NCBI GenBank assembly: GCA_020634885.1
Contig: JACKAW010000002.1
Span: forward strand, 248,001 to 312,000
Length of the DNA: 64,000 nt
From: Anaerolineales bacterium
GTDB lineage: Bacteria > Chloroflexota > Anaerolineae > Anaerolineales > Villigracilaceae
Reading direction: 5' to 3'
This document shows positions 7,409-16,617 of this stretch, piece after piece. Below the pieces are notes generated by a model that made no database searches, was not told where the DNA came from, and worked only from the letters and a program-made list of their open reading frames with translations. Position numbers and translations under genes: made by a program. The stretch's first letter is position 1, and every line of letters begins with the position of its first letter.

Positions 7409-8593
7409 TTATTGTACGATGGTGTACGGGTTGACGTTGGCGCCGCCAATGCGGATCTCAAAGTGAAGGTGTGATCCGAAGGAATTGCCCGTGTTGCCTG
7501 CCAGCCCGATCACGGTACCCTGCCCAACAGTTTGACATTGAGAAACGAAGATGGAGCTTAAGTGGGCGTAAACGGTGACGTAGCCGTTTCCATGATCGAT
7601 CTGAACTACATTGCCATAGCCGTAATTCCAGCCACCGGCTGCCATGGTAACCACACCTGCGCCTGAGGCATATACATTTACGCCTTCTGGCGCGCTGATG
7701 TCGATGCCAAGGTGACCAGGTCCATAGGCATTGCCAGAGAGGGTGTGGTCATCGGCGGGCCAGCCGAAGCCGCCAGCCACAGGTCCGCCGCCACAGGTAT
7801 TGGCTGCGTTCGAACCACCCGTGCCGGTATTTGCGCCGCGCTCATTTGTGGGCAGGTCTGCCGCCCAGTTGCGCAGTTCACGCGAACCGCCGGGGATGAA
7901 GATGACCGTGCCGGGTTCCACCTTGGGGTCGGTCAGGTCAATTTGGTTGCCGGTGAAATCAATGATATCTTGCGCGTTCGCAAAGTGATCTTTGGCAACG
8001 CTTTCAAACGTGTCATTCTCTTTCCATGTGTAATACAAACCGTCAATGGGCGGGATGGATAGCTCCATCCCAGGGCGTAGACTGTGGGGGTTGTCGTCCA
8101 ATTGTTCGTTGACGTAGAGAATGGTTTCGGAGGTCACCTTGAAATCTTCGGCGATCACGTACATCGAATCGCCGCGCACCACGCGATAGGTGACCGGTTC
8201 GTAACGCGGGCGTTCGGGGATGTTGGTTTTGACCTGTAATTGGCGGAAGATGGTGGGGAAGAAGCCCCCGTCTCCTTCTGTGACTGTGGCTGGGTCTGCC
8301 GCAATGGGCGCACTGCCATCTGATTGTGAAGTCTCCTGCGTTGCTTGTGGAGCAACGGTTACAACGACGGGAGGAAGCGTGCTTTTATAGTACAGGGTTC
8401 CGCCCAGCAGGCTGATCACCAGAAAAACAGTGATACCCCAACTGATAATGCTAAAGGGGTCGGTTTTCTTTCCCTTCGTTTGATCCTGGCGTGGAGCGGT
8501 CTTTGGCTCATTGGCAGCAGGAACACCCATGGGTTGTTCTGGCGTGGTTTTACGTGAAGAGAAAAGTTTTTTCATTCTTTCAAACAGGTTCAT
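7409..8593 (-). CDS. LysM-domain M23 metallopeptidase
   Basis: A 394-residue cell-wall hydrolase. An N-terminal cytoplasmic segment of about 47 residues precedes one membrane helix (48-68), an extracytoplasmic linker, LysM 1 (about 136-181), LysM 2 (about 187-234), and a C-terminal lysostaphin-type M23 domain (about 270-394). The zinc ligands H294 and D298 (GHLGIDIS) and H377 (SHLHFEI) and the catalytic H344 (YAHLSS) are all present, so it should be active on peptidoglycan cross-bridges. It starts 11 nt downstream of rho on the same strand. Confidence 0.9.
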   Translation of the reverse strand: MNLFERMKKLFSSRKTTPEQPMGVPAANEPKTAPRQDQTKGKKTDPFSIISWGITVFLVISLLGGTLYYKSTLPPVVVTVAPQATQETSQSDGSAPIAADPATVTEGDGGFFPTIFRQLQVKTNIPERPRYEPVTYRVVRGDSMYVIAEDFKVTSETILYVNEQLDDNPHSLRPGMELSIPPIDGLYYTWKENDTFESVAKDHFANAQDIIDFTGNQIDLTDPKVEPGTVIFIPGGSRELRNWAADLPTNERGANTGTGGSNAANTCGGGPVAGGFGWPADDHTLSGNAYGPGHLGIDISAPEGVNVYASGAGVVTMAAGGWNYGYGNVVQIDHGNGYVTVYAHLSSIFVSQCQTVGQGTVIGLAGNTGNSFGSHLHFEIRIGGANVNPYTIVQ

Positions 8594-8604
8594 TTATTTC
8601 TAAG

Positions 8605-10068
8605 TTACGCGTCTTTTGTAAGGTTTTCCAAGAACTCAATATTGTTCTTCGATTTTTCAATTCGGGTGAGCAGGGCTTCTGTGGCAACGGAGGGATCCAT
8701 ACCAGCACCGGCGGGTTGGGGAGAGGTCATTTGCACGAACATGCGGCGCAACAGCCAAACGCGCTGAAGCAGGTCGGGTCCGAGCAGCAGGTCTTCGCGG
8801 CGGGTGGAGGAGCGTTCGATATCCACGGCGGGGAAAGTGCGGCGTTCTTGCAGTTTGCGTGAGAGGTGCAATTCCATGTTGCCGGTGCCTTTGAATTCTT
8901 CGTAGACCACGTCATCGAGGCGGGAGCCTGTATCGACGAGACAGGTGGCAATGATGGTGAGCGACCCGCCTTCTTCCACGTTACGAGCCGCACCAAAGAA
9001 TCGTTTGGGCGGGTACAGTGCAGAAGGATCCATACCGCCAGAGAGAGTGCGTCCGGAGGGGTTCACCGTCAGGTTGTAGGCACGGGCGAGGCGGGTGATC
9101 GAATCCATGAGAATGACCACATGGCGACCAATTTCCACCAACCGTTTGGCACGGTCGAGGGCAAGCTCTGCCGTGCGGACGTGTGAGGTAACCGGCTCAT
9201 CGAAGGTTGAGGCGACTACTTCTGCATCCACAGAGCGATCCATGTCGGTCACTTCTTCGGGGCGTTCGCCGATCAGGGCGATGATCAGGTGAACATCGGG
9301 ATATTTGGTTGAGATCGAATTGGCGATCTGTTTGAGGATGGTGGTTTTCCCCGTCTTGGGCGGCGAAACGATCAAGCCGCGCTGTCCTCTACCAATGGGT
9401 GCGATCAGGTTAATTAATCGTGGAGCCAGGGTCTTGGGGTCGGTTTCAAGGTCAAAGCGTTTATCGGGAAAGATCGGGGTGAGGTTTTCAAATACAGGTC
9501 TGCGGACGGCGTCTTCGGGGTCAATGCCGTTGATCGATTCTACTTTGAGAAGACCAAAGTGCCTTTCACTTTCACGCGGGGGGCGAACCTGCCCGATTAC
9601 AAGGTCGCCTGCGCGAAGGTCGTACCGCCTTAGTTGCGCCTGCGAAACGTAAACATCCTGGTCGCTGTTTCTATAATTGGTGGGACGTAGAAAACCGATA
9701 CCTTCATTTAGAATTTCAAGGACACCGCCGCGAAGTTCAATCCCTTCCTTTTGGGCTTCCGCTTCGCGGATCATCATGGCGAGAGTTTCTTTTTTTAATC
9801 GATTGGCATTGGCGATATTCAAATCCTTCGCCATGGCACGGAGTTTCGAGAGGGGTTCGTTCTCAAGCTCTAGTATTTTCATTTTTCTCTCTTTTGACAT
9901 GAAGGGGGTACTCGGAGAGGTATGGTTGGGCGGGTTGTTAACAGGTGGCGGCGGAGGCGTAACAACTTGTGAAACGTTGTTTCTGGGGGTTGAATTATTT
10001 CTGGAATTTGGGCTTCTTCTTTGTGAATTATTTGAACGTGCTGACGTATTTGAAGTTTTTGGTGGCAT
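8605..10068 (-). CDS. rho: transcription termination factor Rho
   Basis: Hexameric RNA helicase that ends transcription at C-rich sites. The N-terminal Rho domain (KILELENEPLSKLRAMAKDL), the OSB RNA-binding fold (about 112-180), Walker A (SPPKTGKTTILKQI), Walker B (HVVILMDSITRLARAY) and the Q/R-loop regions (GGMDPSALYPPKRFFGAARN) are visible. About 56 residues before the conserved domain are almost only Asn, Ser, Pro, Thr and Arg, a disordered low-complexity leader. Internal ATG at 9900 or near 9882 are alternative starts, so the real N terminus is uncertain. In total 487 residues. Confidence 0.94.
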   Translation of the reverse strand: MPPKTSNTSARSNNSQRRSPNSRNNSTPRNNVSQVVTPPPPPVNNPPNHTSPSTPFMSKERKMKILELENEPLSKLRAMAKDLNIANANRLKKETLAMMIREAEAQKEGIELRGGVLEILNEGIGFLRPTNYRNSDQDVYVSQAQLRRYDLRAGDLVIGQVRPPRESERHFGLLKVESINGIDPEDAVRRPVFENLTPIFPDKRFDLETDPKTLAPRLINLIAPIGRGQRGLIVSPPKTGKTTILKQIANSISTKYPDVHLIIALIGERPEEVTDMDRSVDAEVVASTFDEPVTSHVRTAELALDRAKRLVEIGRHVVILMDSITRLARAYNLTVNPSGRTLSGGMDPSALYPPKRFFGAARNVEEGGSLTIIATCLVDTGSRLDDVVYEEFKGTGNMELHLSRKLQERRTFPAVDIERSSTRREDLLLGPDLLQRVWLLRRMFVQMTSPQPAGAGMDPSVATEALLTRIEKSKNNIEFLENLTKDA

Positions 10069-10313
10069 ATTTATGGGTTTCGCTGGAATGAATGGGGATG
10101 TGAAAAGACCAGACCTTGTTTGGCTGGTTAATTTCCTAAGAAAGATGTTTAGAGTTTGGGAGTTCGATCAAGTTCTTCAATTCATTGGGCAGGTATAGGG
10201 GAATACTGAAATACACCCGCCGATTACATATAGTTTGGTTGTCAATGTTTCAGGGGAACAAATGTGATTATAGCACTTCCATAGAAGGGGTGCAAGCAGA
10301 TAAAAAATCGAAT

Positions 10314-13300
10314 TTACCCGGCAAGTATACGATTTTGCAAATATAGAAGATGACGGTAGAGAGAATCCTGGTCAATAAGTTGAGAATGAGTTCCACGCTC
10401 GATGATCTGTCCGTGGTTCATTACAAGTATTTCATCCATGTATTCCAAACCGATCAAGCGATGAGTGATCAGCAGCGAGGTCTTCTGCCTCATTACCGCG
10501 AATAGTGTTTCCAAAACCTGCCCCTCGGTGAGCGGGTCGAGGTTGGCGGTGGGTTCATCGAGGATCAAAATCGGCGCATCTTTTATCAGCACACGCGCAA
10601 TTGCAAGGCGTTGGCGTTCACCGCCAGAGAGCCGCAATCCCTGCTCACCGATCAGCGTGTCGTAACCTTTTGGCAGGCTCAGGATGAAGTCGTGAATTTG
10701 TGCAGACTTGCACGCCGCTTCCACTTCTTCGCGCGTGACTTTTTTGCGGGCGAAGCGCAGATTTTCATAAATGGATGTGTTGAAGAAGTAGCTATTCTGG
10801 GAGACGAGACCGATTCTTTCCCGTACCTGATCTTGATTCTGCTCTTTGAGCGTTTCTCCGCTGAGAGTGATTTCTCCTGCTTTGTAATCCCAGAAACGGA
10901 GTAGCAAATTGGCAATCGTGCTCTTGCCCGCCCCGCTCGGACCGACGATGGCGATGGAGGTTCCAGGTTTAAGGTTGAAGGTTAAATGTTGTAGGGCGGG
11001 GGTGGTTTGGGATGGGTAGGTGAAAGAGAGATTAGTAATTTGTAATTGGTGATTGGTAGCTGGCAACTTTCCACTTTCCACTTTCCACTGCTCACTGATT
11101 TCAGGTTCCGTATCCACCACCTCAAACAACCTTCTAGCCGCTTCACGGGCGGAGTTCCACATTTGGGCGGCGAGGGGCAGGGGAAGAACGGCTTCGAACG
11201 AGGCGAGGGTGAGCAGGGTGAGCGAAGCCAGCATGGGACCGGCGATCTCGCCATTGATAATTTGCGGAATGGTCAGGAAGAGAATTGTCCACATGCCGAG
11301 GTTGGTGAGCAGGGTTCCCATTGCAGCGTGGATGCCCGTCACACGCGCCATGCGGCGTTGGGCATTGCCGTACTCGTCTGCGTTGGCTGTGATTTGTGTG
11401 AGGCGTTCATCGGCGCGTCCGTAGGCGATGAGGTCTGCCATGCCTTGAATGCCGTCTACGAGATGAGTCTGCAAATCGGCACGTAGGGAGATGGTCTGCT
11501 CAGCGGATTTGCGGCTGGTTATCTGCGCGAGGATGGGCAGGAACAAGCCGAGGCTGAGATAAAAGGTCAGGTAAACAGGAGCAAGCAGCGGGTAGAAAGA
11601 AGCGAGGAAGATGGCGGTGACAGTCCCAACGACGATGGCGGTCAACGGCGGGGAAACGACGCGGACGTAGAAATTTTCCAGTGTTTCTACATCGCCAATG
11701 ACGCGGGCAAGCAAATCGCCGGAGCGGAAGTTCATCAGGCGGGCGGGGGCGAGGGGTTCGAGTTTTTCGTAGAACCAAGTGCGTAGTTTGGCGAGCAGGC
11801 GGAAGGTGACGTCGTGCGAGACGAGGCGTTCGAGGTAGCGGAAGATGGCGCGGGTGATGCCGAAGAAGCGCGTGCCGACGGTGGAGACGCCGAGTGCGGC
11901 TATTGAGGTTGCGATGGCGGCGGTGGAGATGAGCCACGCCGAAGTGCCCATGAGCGCCACGCTGGAGAGGATGGTGATGGAACTGAGCAGGACGGAGAGT
12001 GCGACGCGATGCCAGTTGCCGCGCAGGAAGGTGAGGAGGCGGGGGAGGATGGGGGATTGGTTGGCGTTGGAAAGTGGTAAGTGGGAAGTGGATAGTGGGG
12101 AGTGAGAAGTGGAAGACGGTTGGGGTGTTTCGGTAATGGGGTGGTCGTCAACTTGTAATTTGTCACTTGTTACTTGTAACTCATACGTTTTCACCATGCT
12201 CGCATACATGCCGTTCTTTGAAACGAGTTCTTTGTGTGTGCCTTGTTCGATGATTTTGCCTTTGTCGAGGACGATGATTTGGTCGGCTTGAAAGATGGTG
12301 TTGAGGCGGTGGGCAATGGTGATGGTGGTGCGTCCGTGCATCAACTCGCGTGCCGATTCTTCGAGCAGGGCTTCGGTTTCGGGGTCGAGTGCGGAGGTGG
12401 GTTCGTCGAGAATCAGAATCGGCGCGTCTTTGAGGAAAGCGCGGGCGAGGGCGAGGCGTTGGGCTTGTCCGCTGGAGAGGCGGGCGCCGCTTTCGCCGAT
12501 GATGGTTTCGTATTTTTCTGGCAGTGATTCGATGAAGTCATGCAGGCGCGCGGTTTTGGCGGCTTGAATCACTTCTTCGTGAGTCGCGTCTGCTTTGCCG
12601 AGGCGGATATTTTCGGCGATGGTGGTGTGGAAGAGGTGGGGGCGTTGGGGAACCCAGGAGATGGATTGATGATTGATGAATTGGAGGTTGGTAATTGGTA
12701 ATTGGTAATTGAGGGCGCCTTCGGTTGGGTGGATGAAACCAAGCAATAATTGGGCGAGGGTGGATTTGCCTGCGCCTGTTTTGCCGACCAATGCAATATG
12801 TTGACCTTTGTCAATTTTCAAATTGACATTGCTTAGTGCAGGGATTGTTTCATTTGGATAAATAAATGAAACATCTTTCAACTCGATTGATCTAAACTCC
12901 CCATTCTTTTCACTTCCCACTTCCCACTTTCCACTTTCCACTTTCGTATCTAAAATCTCATAAATCCGCTTCGCCGCTGTGGTGCCATTCATGCCAGCGT
13001 GGAATCTTGCTCCGAGGGCGCGCAGGGGCATGTAGAACTCAGGGGCGAGGACGAGCAGGAAGAGTGCGGGCTGGAAGTCCATGCCTTTGTAGAGCAGGCG
13101 GAAGCCGATTTCTACTGCGACGATGGCGGTGCTGATGGTGGCGAGCATTTCCAATGCGAGTGCCGAGAGGAAGGTGATGCGCAGCACACCCAGCGTTGTG
13201 TCGCGGTATTGCTCAGAGACTTTGGCGATGTTCTTCGCCTGTCCTTTTGACTGACCGAAGAGTTTGAGTGTGGTCAGCCCTTGCAAACTGTCGAGGAAGT

Positions 13301-13886
13301 GGGCGCTGAGCAGGCGCAGGGTTTCGTATTGACGTTTGGTGACCGCCTCTGCGCCTTTGCCGATGATGATCATGAAAAAGGGAATCAACGGCGCGGTGAT
13401 GAGGAAGACGAAACCAGTGAGCAGGTCAATGGGGAAAACGAAAAATAAAATAGAGAGGGGGATAAGTGCTGTGACAACCAGTTGCGGCAGATACTGACTG
13501 AAATAGGCATCCAACGCTTCAATACCTTCGACGGCGGCGGTGGTCAACTCGCCCGTGCGTTGTCCACGAGAGTAGGCGGGACCCAGTTTGAGGATGTGAG
13601 CGAAGAGCTGTTCGCGTAGGTCGGTTTTGATCTTGACGGCGATGGCATTGGCAGCGACTTCGTTAAGCCAGGTGAGGAGGGCGCGTCCGCTGATGGCGAG
13701 GAGGATGAAGATGAGGGGAGTGATGACTTGCGTGAGAGTCTGCTTTTGCAGGAAGACGCCGTCGATGACGCGGCTGAGGAGCCAGGATTGCCAAATGGTC
13801 AGGAATCCGGCTAAAAGTCCGGCAAGAACCGTTAAAGTCAGGGAGAGGCGGGTGTCGCGGGTGAGTGAGAGAAGTCTGCGGTGCAT
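10314..13886 (-). CDS. cydDC: fused CydDC ABC exporter, with in-frame repeat peptides
   Basis: A single 1190-residue chain combining CydD (about 1-565) and CydC (about 608-1190), the heterodimeric ABC exporter of cysteine/glutathione needed for cytochrome bd assembly. Each half has six membrane helices and a nucleotide-binding domain: Walker A GKTGAGKS and GPSGAGKS, signatures LSSGQAQR and LSGGERQR, Walker B LILDEPTS and LILDEPTA. It follows cydA and cydB on the same strand, which supports the assignment. Four low-complexity segments encoded by 7-bp tandem repeats interrupt the protein: about 310-327, 390-407, 566-607 and 929-950, three at domain boundaries and one inside the first nucleotide-binding domain. 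Confidence 0.9.
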   Translation of the reverse strand: MHRRLLSLTRDTRLSLTLTVLAGLLAGFLTIWQSWLLSRVIDGVFLQKQTLTQVITPLIFILLAISGRALLTWLNEVAANAIAVKIKTDLREQLFAHILKLGPAYSRGQRTGELTTAAVEGIEALDAYFSQYLPQLVVTALIPLSILFFVFPIDLLTGFVFLITAPLIPFFMIIIGKGAEAVTKRQYETLRLLSAHFLDSLQGLTTLKLFGQSKGQAKNIAKVSEQYRDTTLGVLRITFLSALALEMLATISTAIVAVEIGFRLLYKGMDFQPALFLLVLAPEFYMPLRALGARFHAGMNGTTAAKRIYEILDTKVESGKWEVGSEKNGEFRSIELKDVSFIYPNETIPALSNVNLKIDKGQHIALVGKTGAGKSTLAQLLLGFIHPTEGALNYQLPITNLQFINHQSISWVPQRPHLFHTTIAENIRLGKADATHEEVIQAAKTARLHDFIESLPEKYETIIGESGARLSSGQAQRLALARAFLKDAPILILDEPTSALDPETEALLEESARELMHGRTTITIAHRLNTIFQADQIIVLDKGKIIEQGTHKELVSKNGMYASMVKTYELQVTSDKLQVDDHPITETPQPSSTSHSPLSTSHLPLSNANQSPILPRLLTFLRGNWHRVALSVLLSSITILSSVALMGTSAWLISTAAIATSIAALGVSTVGTRFFGITRAIFRYLERLVSHDVTFRLLAKLRTWFYEKLEPLAPARLMNFRSGDLLARVIGDVETLENFYVRVVSPPLTAIVVGTVTAIFLASFYPLLAPVYLTFYLSLGLFLPILAQITSRKSAEQTISLRADLQTHLVDGIQGMADLIAYGRADERLTQITANADEYGNAQRRMARVTGIHAAMGTLLTNLGMWTILFLTIPQIINGEIAGPMLASLTLLTLASFEAVLPLPLAAQMWNSAREAARRLFEVVDTEPEISEQWKVESGKLPATNHQLQITNLSFTYPSQTTPALQHLTFNLKPGTSIAIVGPSGAGKSTIANLLLRFWDYKAGEITLSGETLKEQNQDQVRERIGLVSQNSYFFNTSIYENLRFARKKVTREEVEAACKSAQIHDFILSLPKGYDTLIGEQGLRLSGGERQRLAIARVLIKDAPILILDEPTANLDPLTEGQVLETLFAVMRQKTSLLITHRLIGLEYMDEILVMNHGQIIERGTHSQLIDQDSLYRHLLYLQNRILAG
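11036..11099. repeat. 7-bp tandem repeats inside cydDC (before second NBD)
   Basis: Degenerate heptamers, first of the GTAATTT/GTAATTG type and then three TTTCCAC units, read in frame as KVESGK..NHQLQITN just before the second nucleotide-binding domain. Confidence 0.75.
12066..12188. repeat. 7-bp tandem repeats inside cydDC (CydD-CydC linker)
   Basis: Heptamers such as AAGTGGT, AAGTGGG, AAGTGGA and GTGGGGA, then TTGTAAT, TTGTCAC, TTGTTAC, TTGTAAC, occupy the whole linker between the two fused transporter halves, translated as a Ser/Thr/His/Pro-rich peptide without a stop. Confidence 0.75.
12666..12716. repeat. 7-bp tandem repeats inside the first NBD of cydDC
   Basis: Successive TTGGTAA units (three nearly perfect) encode NYQLPITNLQF between Walker A and the Q-loop, a place where ABC domains usually have only a short turn. 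Confidence 0.75.
12903..12953. repeat. 7-bp tandem repeats inside cydDC (before first NBD)
   Basis: Repeated CTTCCCA/CTTTCCA units encode ESGKWEVGSEK between the first membrane domain and the first nucleotide-binding domain. Confidence 0.75.
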
Positions 13887-13896
13887 GATTGGGTTA

Positions 13897-14005
13897 AAGG
13901 TCGCAGGTTGAAAGTTTCAGGTTAAAAAGTTGGCAGGTCGAGGTCAGTATACCCTTTGATGACTTTAGGGCAAGACCTTCAACCTGCCAACATTCAACTT
14001 GCAGC
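13897..14005. repeat. inverted pair of 7-bp tandem repeat tracts between cydB and cydDC
   Basis: A left tract (AGGTTGA, AAGTTTC, AGGTTAA, AAAGTTG, GCAGGTC) faces a right tract (CCTTCAA, CCTGCCA, ACATTCA, ACTTGCA) around about 35 bp of unique sequence; GTTGGCAGGT and ACCTGCCAAC-like parts pair. It fills the gap between cydB and cydDC and is the same class of repeat as those inside cydDC. Confidence 0.65.
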
Positions 14006-14009
14006 CGAT

Positions 14010-15032
14010 TTAGTAAACGAGGCTCTTCTTGTCGTTTTTGATGCGCTCGCGGAACATGTAGTACGTCCAGCCTTGGTAGACGAGCACGATGGGGACGAAG
14101 ATGAGCGCGACGATGGACATGACGGTCAGCGTGTACTGCGAGGAAGAGGCGTTGTAGATGGTGAGTGAGAACGCCGGGTTGGTGCTGGAGATCATCACGT
14201 TGGGGAAGATCATGCTGAAGAAGGTGACCTGGGTCAACACGATGTTGAGCGAGGTCATGATGAATGCCCAGCCTTCCATCTTGTTGTTGAGGAAGTAGCC
14301 GGTAGTAAGCAGCACGGCAACCGCGGCAACGGGGACGAAGCCCGGGTTGACCACGCCGCGCGCCCAGAAGCCCGCCACATAGGTGAAGATGCCGAGGACG
14401 ACGTACAACACGGAAGCGGCAACCCAGAGTTTCTTGGCAAAGACATTTACGCGTTCGCGCAGTTCTCCTTCAAGTTTGAGACCGAGGAAGTTCGCGCCGT
14501 GCAGGAGGAAGATGACCACCGTGGTCAAACCGCCAAGCAAGCCGTAGGGATTGAGCAGGGTGAAGAGATTACCCGTGAACATCATGTTCTCGTCAATGGG
14601 CACGCCGCGCGCAAGGTTGGCGAAGGCTGCGCCGAGCAATAAGGCGGAGAGGAAGGAGCCGACGGCGATCATCCAGTCGAAGGTGTTGCGCCATTTGGGG
14701 CTGGAATCTTTGGAGCGGTATTCAAAGGCGATACCGCGAATGATGAGACCGACGAGGAGCAGGAACAGGGCAAGATAGAAGCCGCTGAACATGGTGGCGT
14801 ACCAGTGGGGGAATGCGGCGAAGGTCGCGCCGCCTGCGGTTAGCAGCCAGACTTCATTGCCGTCCCAGACCGAACCGATGGAGTTGATGATGGCGCGGCG
14901 TTCTTCGTCTTTCTTGCCGAGGAAGGGCAGTAACATGCCCACGCCGAAGTCGAAACCTTCGAGGAAGTGGAAGCCGATCCACAGAACGGCGATCAGAATG
15001 AACCAGAGGATTTGAAGAAATTCGTAAGACAT
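14010..15032 (-). CDS. cydB: cytochrome bd oxidase subunit II
   Basis: Subunit II of the quinol oxidase that reduces O2 to water with high affinity. The 340-residue protein starts with the typical LQILWFILIAVLWIGFHFLEGFDFGVGMLLPFL and has about eight membrane helices, with NEVWLLTAGGATFAAFP in the conserved loop. It lies 9 nt behind cydA and ahead of cydDC, giving the complete structural-plus-assembly set. RBS AGGAG precedes the ATG at 15032. Confidence 0.94.
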   Translation of the reverse strand: MSYEFLQILWFILIAVLWIGFHFLEGFDFGVGMLLPFLGKKDEERRAIINSIGSVWDGNEVWLLTAGGATFAAFPHWYATMFSGFYLALFLLLVGLIIRGIAFEYRSKDSSPKWRNTFDWMIAVGSFLSALLLGAAFANLARGVPIDENMMFTGNLFTLLNPYGLLGGLTTVVIFLLHGANFLGLKLEGELRERVNVFAKKLWVAASVLYVVLGIFTYVAGFWARGVVNPGFVPVAAVAVLLTTGYFLNNKMEGWAFIMTSLNIVLTQVTFFSMIFPNVMISSTNPAFSLTIYNASSSQYTLTVMSIVALIFVPIVLVYQGWTYYMFRERIKNDKKSLVY

Positions 15033-15041
15033 GGTGTTCTC

Positions 15042-16442
15042 CTAGTCGTCCGCGCCGACACGGGCGGGAGCGACATCAACGGATTCGTGCATGGCGGCAT
15101 CGGGTCCGGCGATGGCATACTTTTTCATCAGGTAGACCATTGCGCCCGCAAGCGAGCCATACACAACGGTGTAGCCGATCAGGGAAATGAGCAGGTCTAC
15201 AGTAGTGAGGTTGGGGGAGACGGCATCCTGCACTTTGAGCAAGCCTTGAACGATCCAGGGCTGGCGTCCCATTTCAGAGAGGATCCATCCGCTGGCATTG
15301 GCGATGTAGGGCAGGGCGATGACCCAAGGCACAAATTTCATCCATTTGGCATTTTCGTAGTTGCCACGCATGGCTAGCAGGAAGAGGAAGGAGAGCAGCA
15401 TCATTAAGAAGCCGACACTCATCATGAAGCGGAAGGTCCAGTAGGTGACGACCATCAATGGGATGTAGTCGCCGGGTCCGTAGGTGGCTTCGTATTCTGC
15501 TTGAATTGCATCCACGCCTTTAACTTCGCAGTCAAAATTATTGCAAGCCAGGAAGCTCAATACGCCAGGGATGCCAAGTTGGCTGGTGCGGAACGACCAG
15601 ACTTCACGCTTGCCGCTCAAATCACCGATGGTGATGATGGAGAAGTCGGCTGGCTGGGATGTTTCCCAGTGTGCTTCGATGGCAGAGAATTTCATCGGCT
15701 GGGTTTCGAACATGTACTGTCCGTTCGTGTGACCACCGAAGAAGACCAGCGTACTGGCAACCAAGCCGACAATTGCCCCAGCCTGGAAGGAACGCTTGAA
15801 AAAGGTCACATTCTGCTTGCGGATGAGGTGGTAGGCGCTTACGCCAATGATGAGAAAACTGGCTGTGGTTAAACCGGCAGCAATGGTGTGCCAGAAGAAC
15901 AACCAGCCCTTGGGGTTGGTGATGAGGGCGAAAAAGTCGACCAATTCAGCGCGTCCATTGGCTTCGTTGATAACGTACCCTACCGGGTGCTGCATCCAGC
16001 CGTTGGCGAGGAGAATCCACAGCGCGGAGAGGTTCGAGCCGATGGCAGCGAGCCAGATGGCGGCGTGGTGAACTTTCTCGGGCACTTTGCCTTCACCGAA
16101 GACCCACACGCCCAGGAAGGTGGATTCGAGGAAGAAAGCCATGAGCGCTTCCACTGCGAGGGGAGCGCCGAAAATATCGCCAACAAAGCGGGAGTACTCA
16201 GACCAGTTCATACCGAACTGGAATTCCTGCACAATGCCGGTGACTACGCCAATGGCAAAGTTGATGAGGAAAAGTTTTCCCCAGAACTTGGTCATTTTGC
16301 GGTATTCCTCATCACGGGTTTGGTAGTAGCGGCTTTGAAAATACGCCACAAACCAGGAAAGACCCAGTGTGAGGGGGACGAAGAGGAAGTGGTAGACGGT
16401 TGTGAGACCGAACTGCCACCGTGAGAGAGTGATTGGATCCAT
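15042..16442 (-). CDS. cydA: cytochrome bd oxidase subunit I
   Basis: Catalytic subunit with hemes b558, b595 and d. The start at 16442 (MDPITLSRWQFG) is chosen because GGAGG lies seven nt upstream and the first helix with the heme ligand H18 (TTVYHFLF) follows; a longer in-frame extension would run through palindromic promoter DNA. GRQPWIVQG and the QPMKFSAIEAHW motif are present. The Q-loop is short, as in the non-proteobacterial type. 466 residues. It heads cydA-cydB-cydDC, downstream of an Rrf2 regulator on the same strand. Confidence 0.95.
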   Translation of the reverse strand: MDPITLSRWQFGLTTVYHFLFVPLTLGLSWFVAYFQSRYYQTRDEEYRKMTKFWGKLFLINFAIGVVTGIVQEFQFGMNWSEYSRFVGDIFGAPLAVEALMAFFLESTFLGVWVFGEGKVPEKVHHAAIWLAAIGSNLSALWILLANGWMQHPVGYVINEANGRAELVDFFALITNPKGWLFFWHTIAAGLTTASFLIIGVSAYHLIRKQNVTFFKRSFQAGAIVGLVASTLVFFGGHTNGQYMFETQPMKFSAIEAHWETSQPADFSIITIGDLSGKREVWSFRTSQLGIPGVLSFLACNNFDCEVKGVDAIQAEYEATYGPGDYIPLMVVTYWTFRFMMSVGFLMMLLSFLFLLAMRGNYENAKWMKFVPWVIALPYIANASGWILSEMGRQPWIVQGLLKVQDAVSPNLTTVDLLISLIGYTVVYGSLAGAMVYLMKKYAIAGPDAAMHESVDVAPARVGADD

Positions 16443-16468
16443 GTATGCCTCCAAAAAAATTAGTACCG

Positions 16469-16509
16469 TTACCGCATTAATATTCTTACCAATGCGGTAA
16501 ACGTTTACC
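16469..16509. promoter_or_regulatory. two overlapping inverted repeats upstream of cydA
   Basis: TTACCGCATT-n12-AATGCGGTAA (16469-16500) overlaps a perfect 14-bp palindrome GGTAAACGTTTACC (16496-16509). Both sit 27-67 nt upstream of the cydA start, where an operator is expected. The half-site AAACGTT recurs in the inverted repeat upstream of the other Rrf2 gene (24467-24495). Confidence 0.55.
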
Positions 16510-16617
16510 TTTCTTGTAAATGTTTCTTGCAAAAAAAAGAATTTCTCTATCCCTTTGTATCAAAGTACCTGGGGAAATGGGCTGGAGAAATTTTTTAAAT
16601 CAGCACTCTGTGTATCA

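Noticed and set aside
11036..12953. Repeat arrays as a CRISPR
   Set aside because: Units are 7 bp, contiguous, degenerate and inside a coding frame; there are no unique spacers and no cas genes.
16443..16532. Longer CydA N terminus
   Set aside because: It would translate the inverted repeats upstream; the start at 16442 has GGAGG at the right distance.
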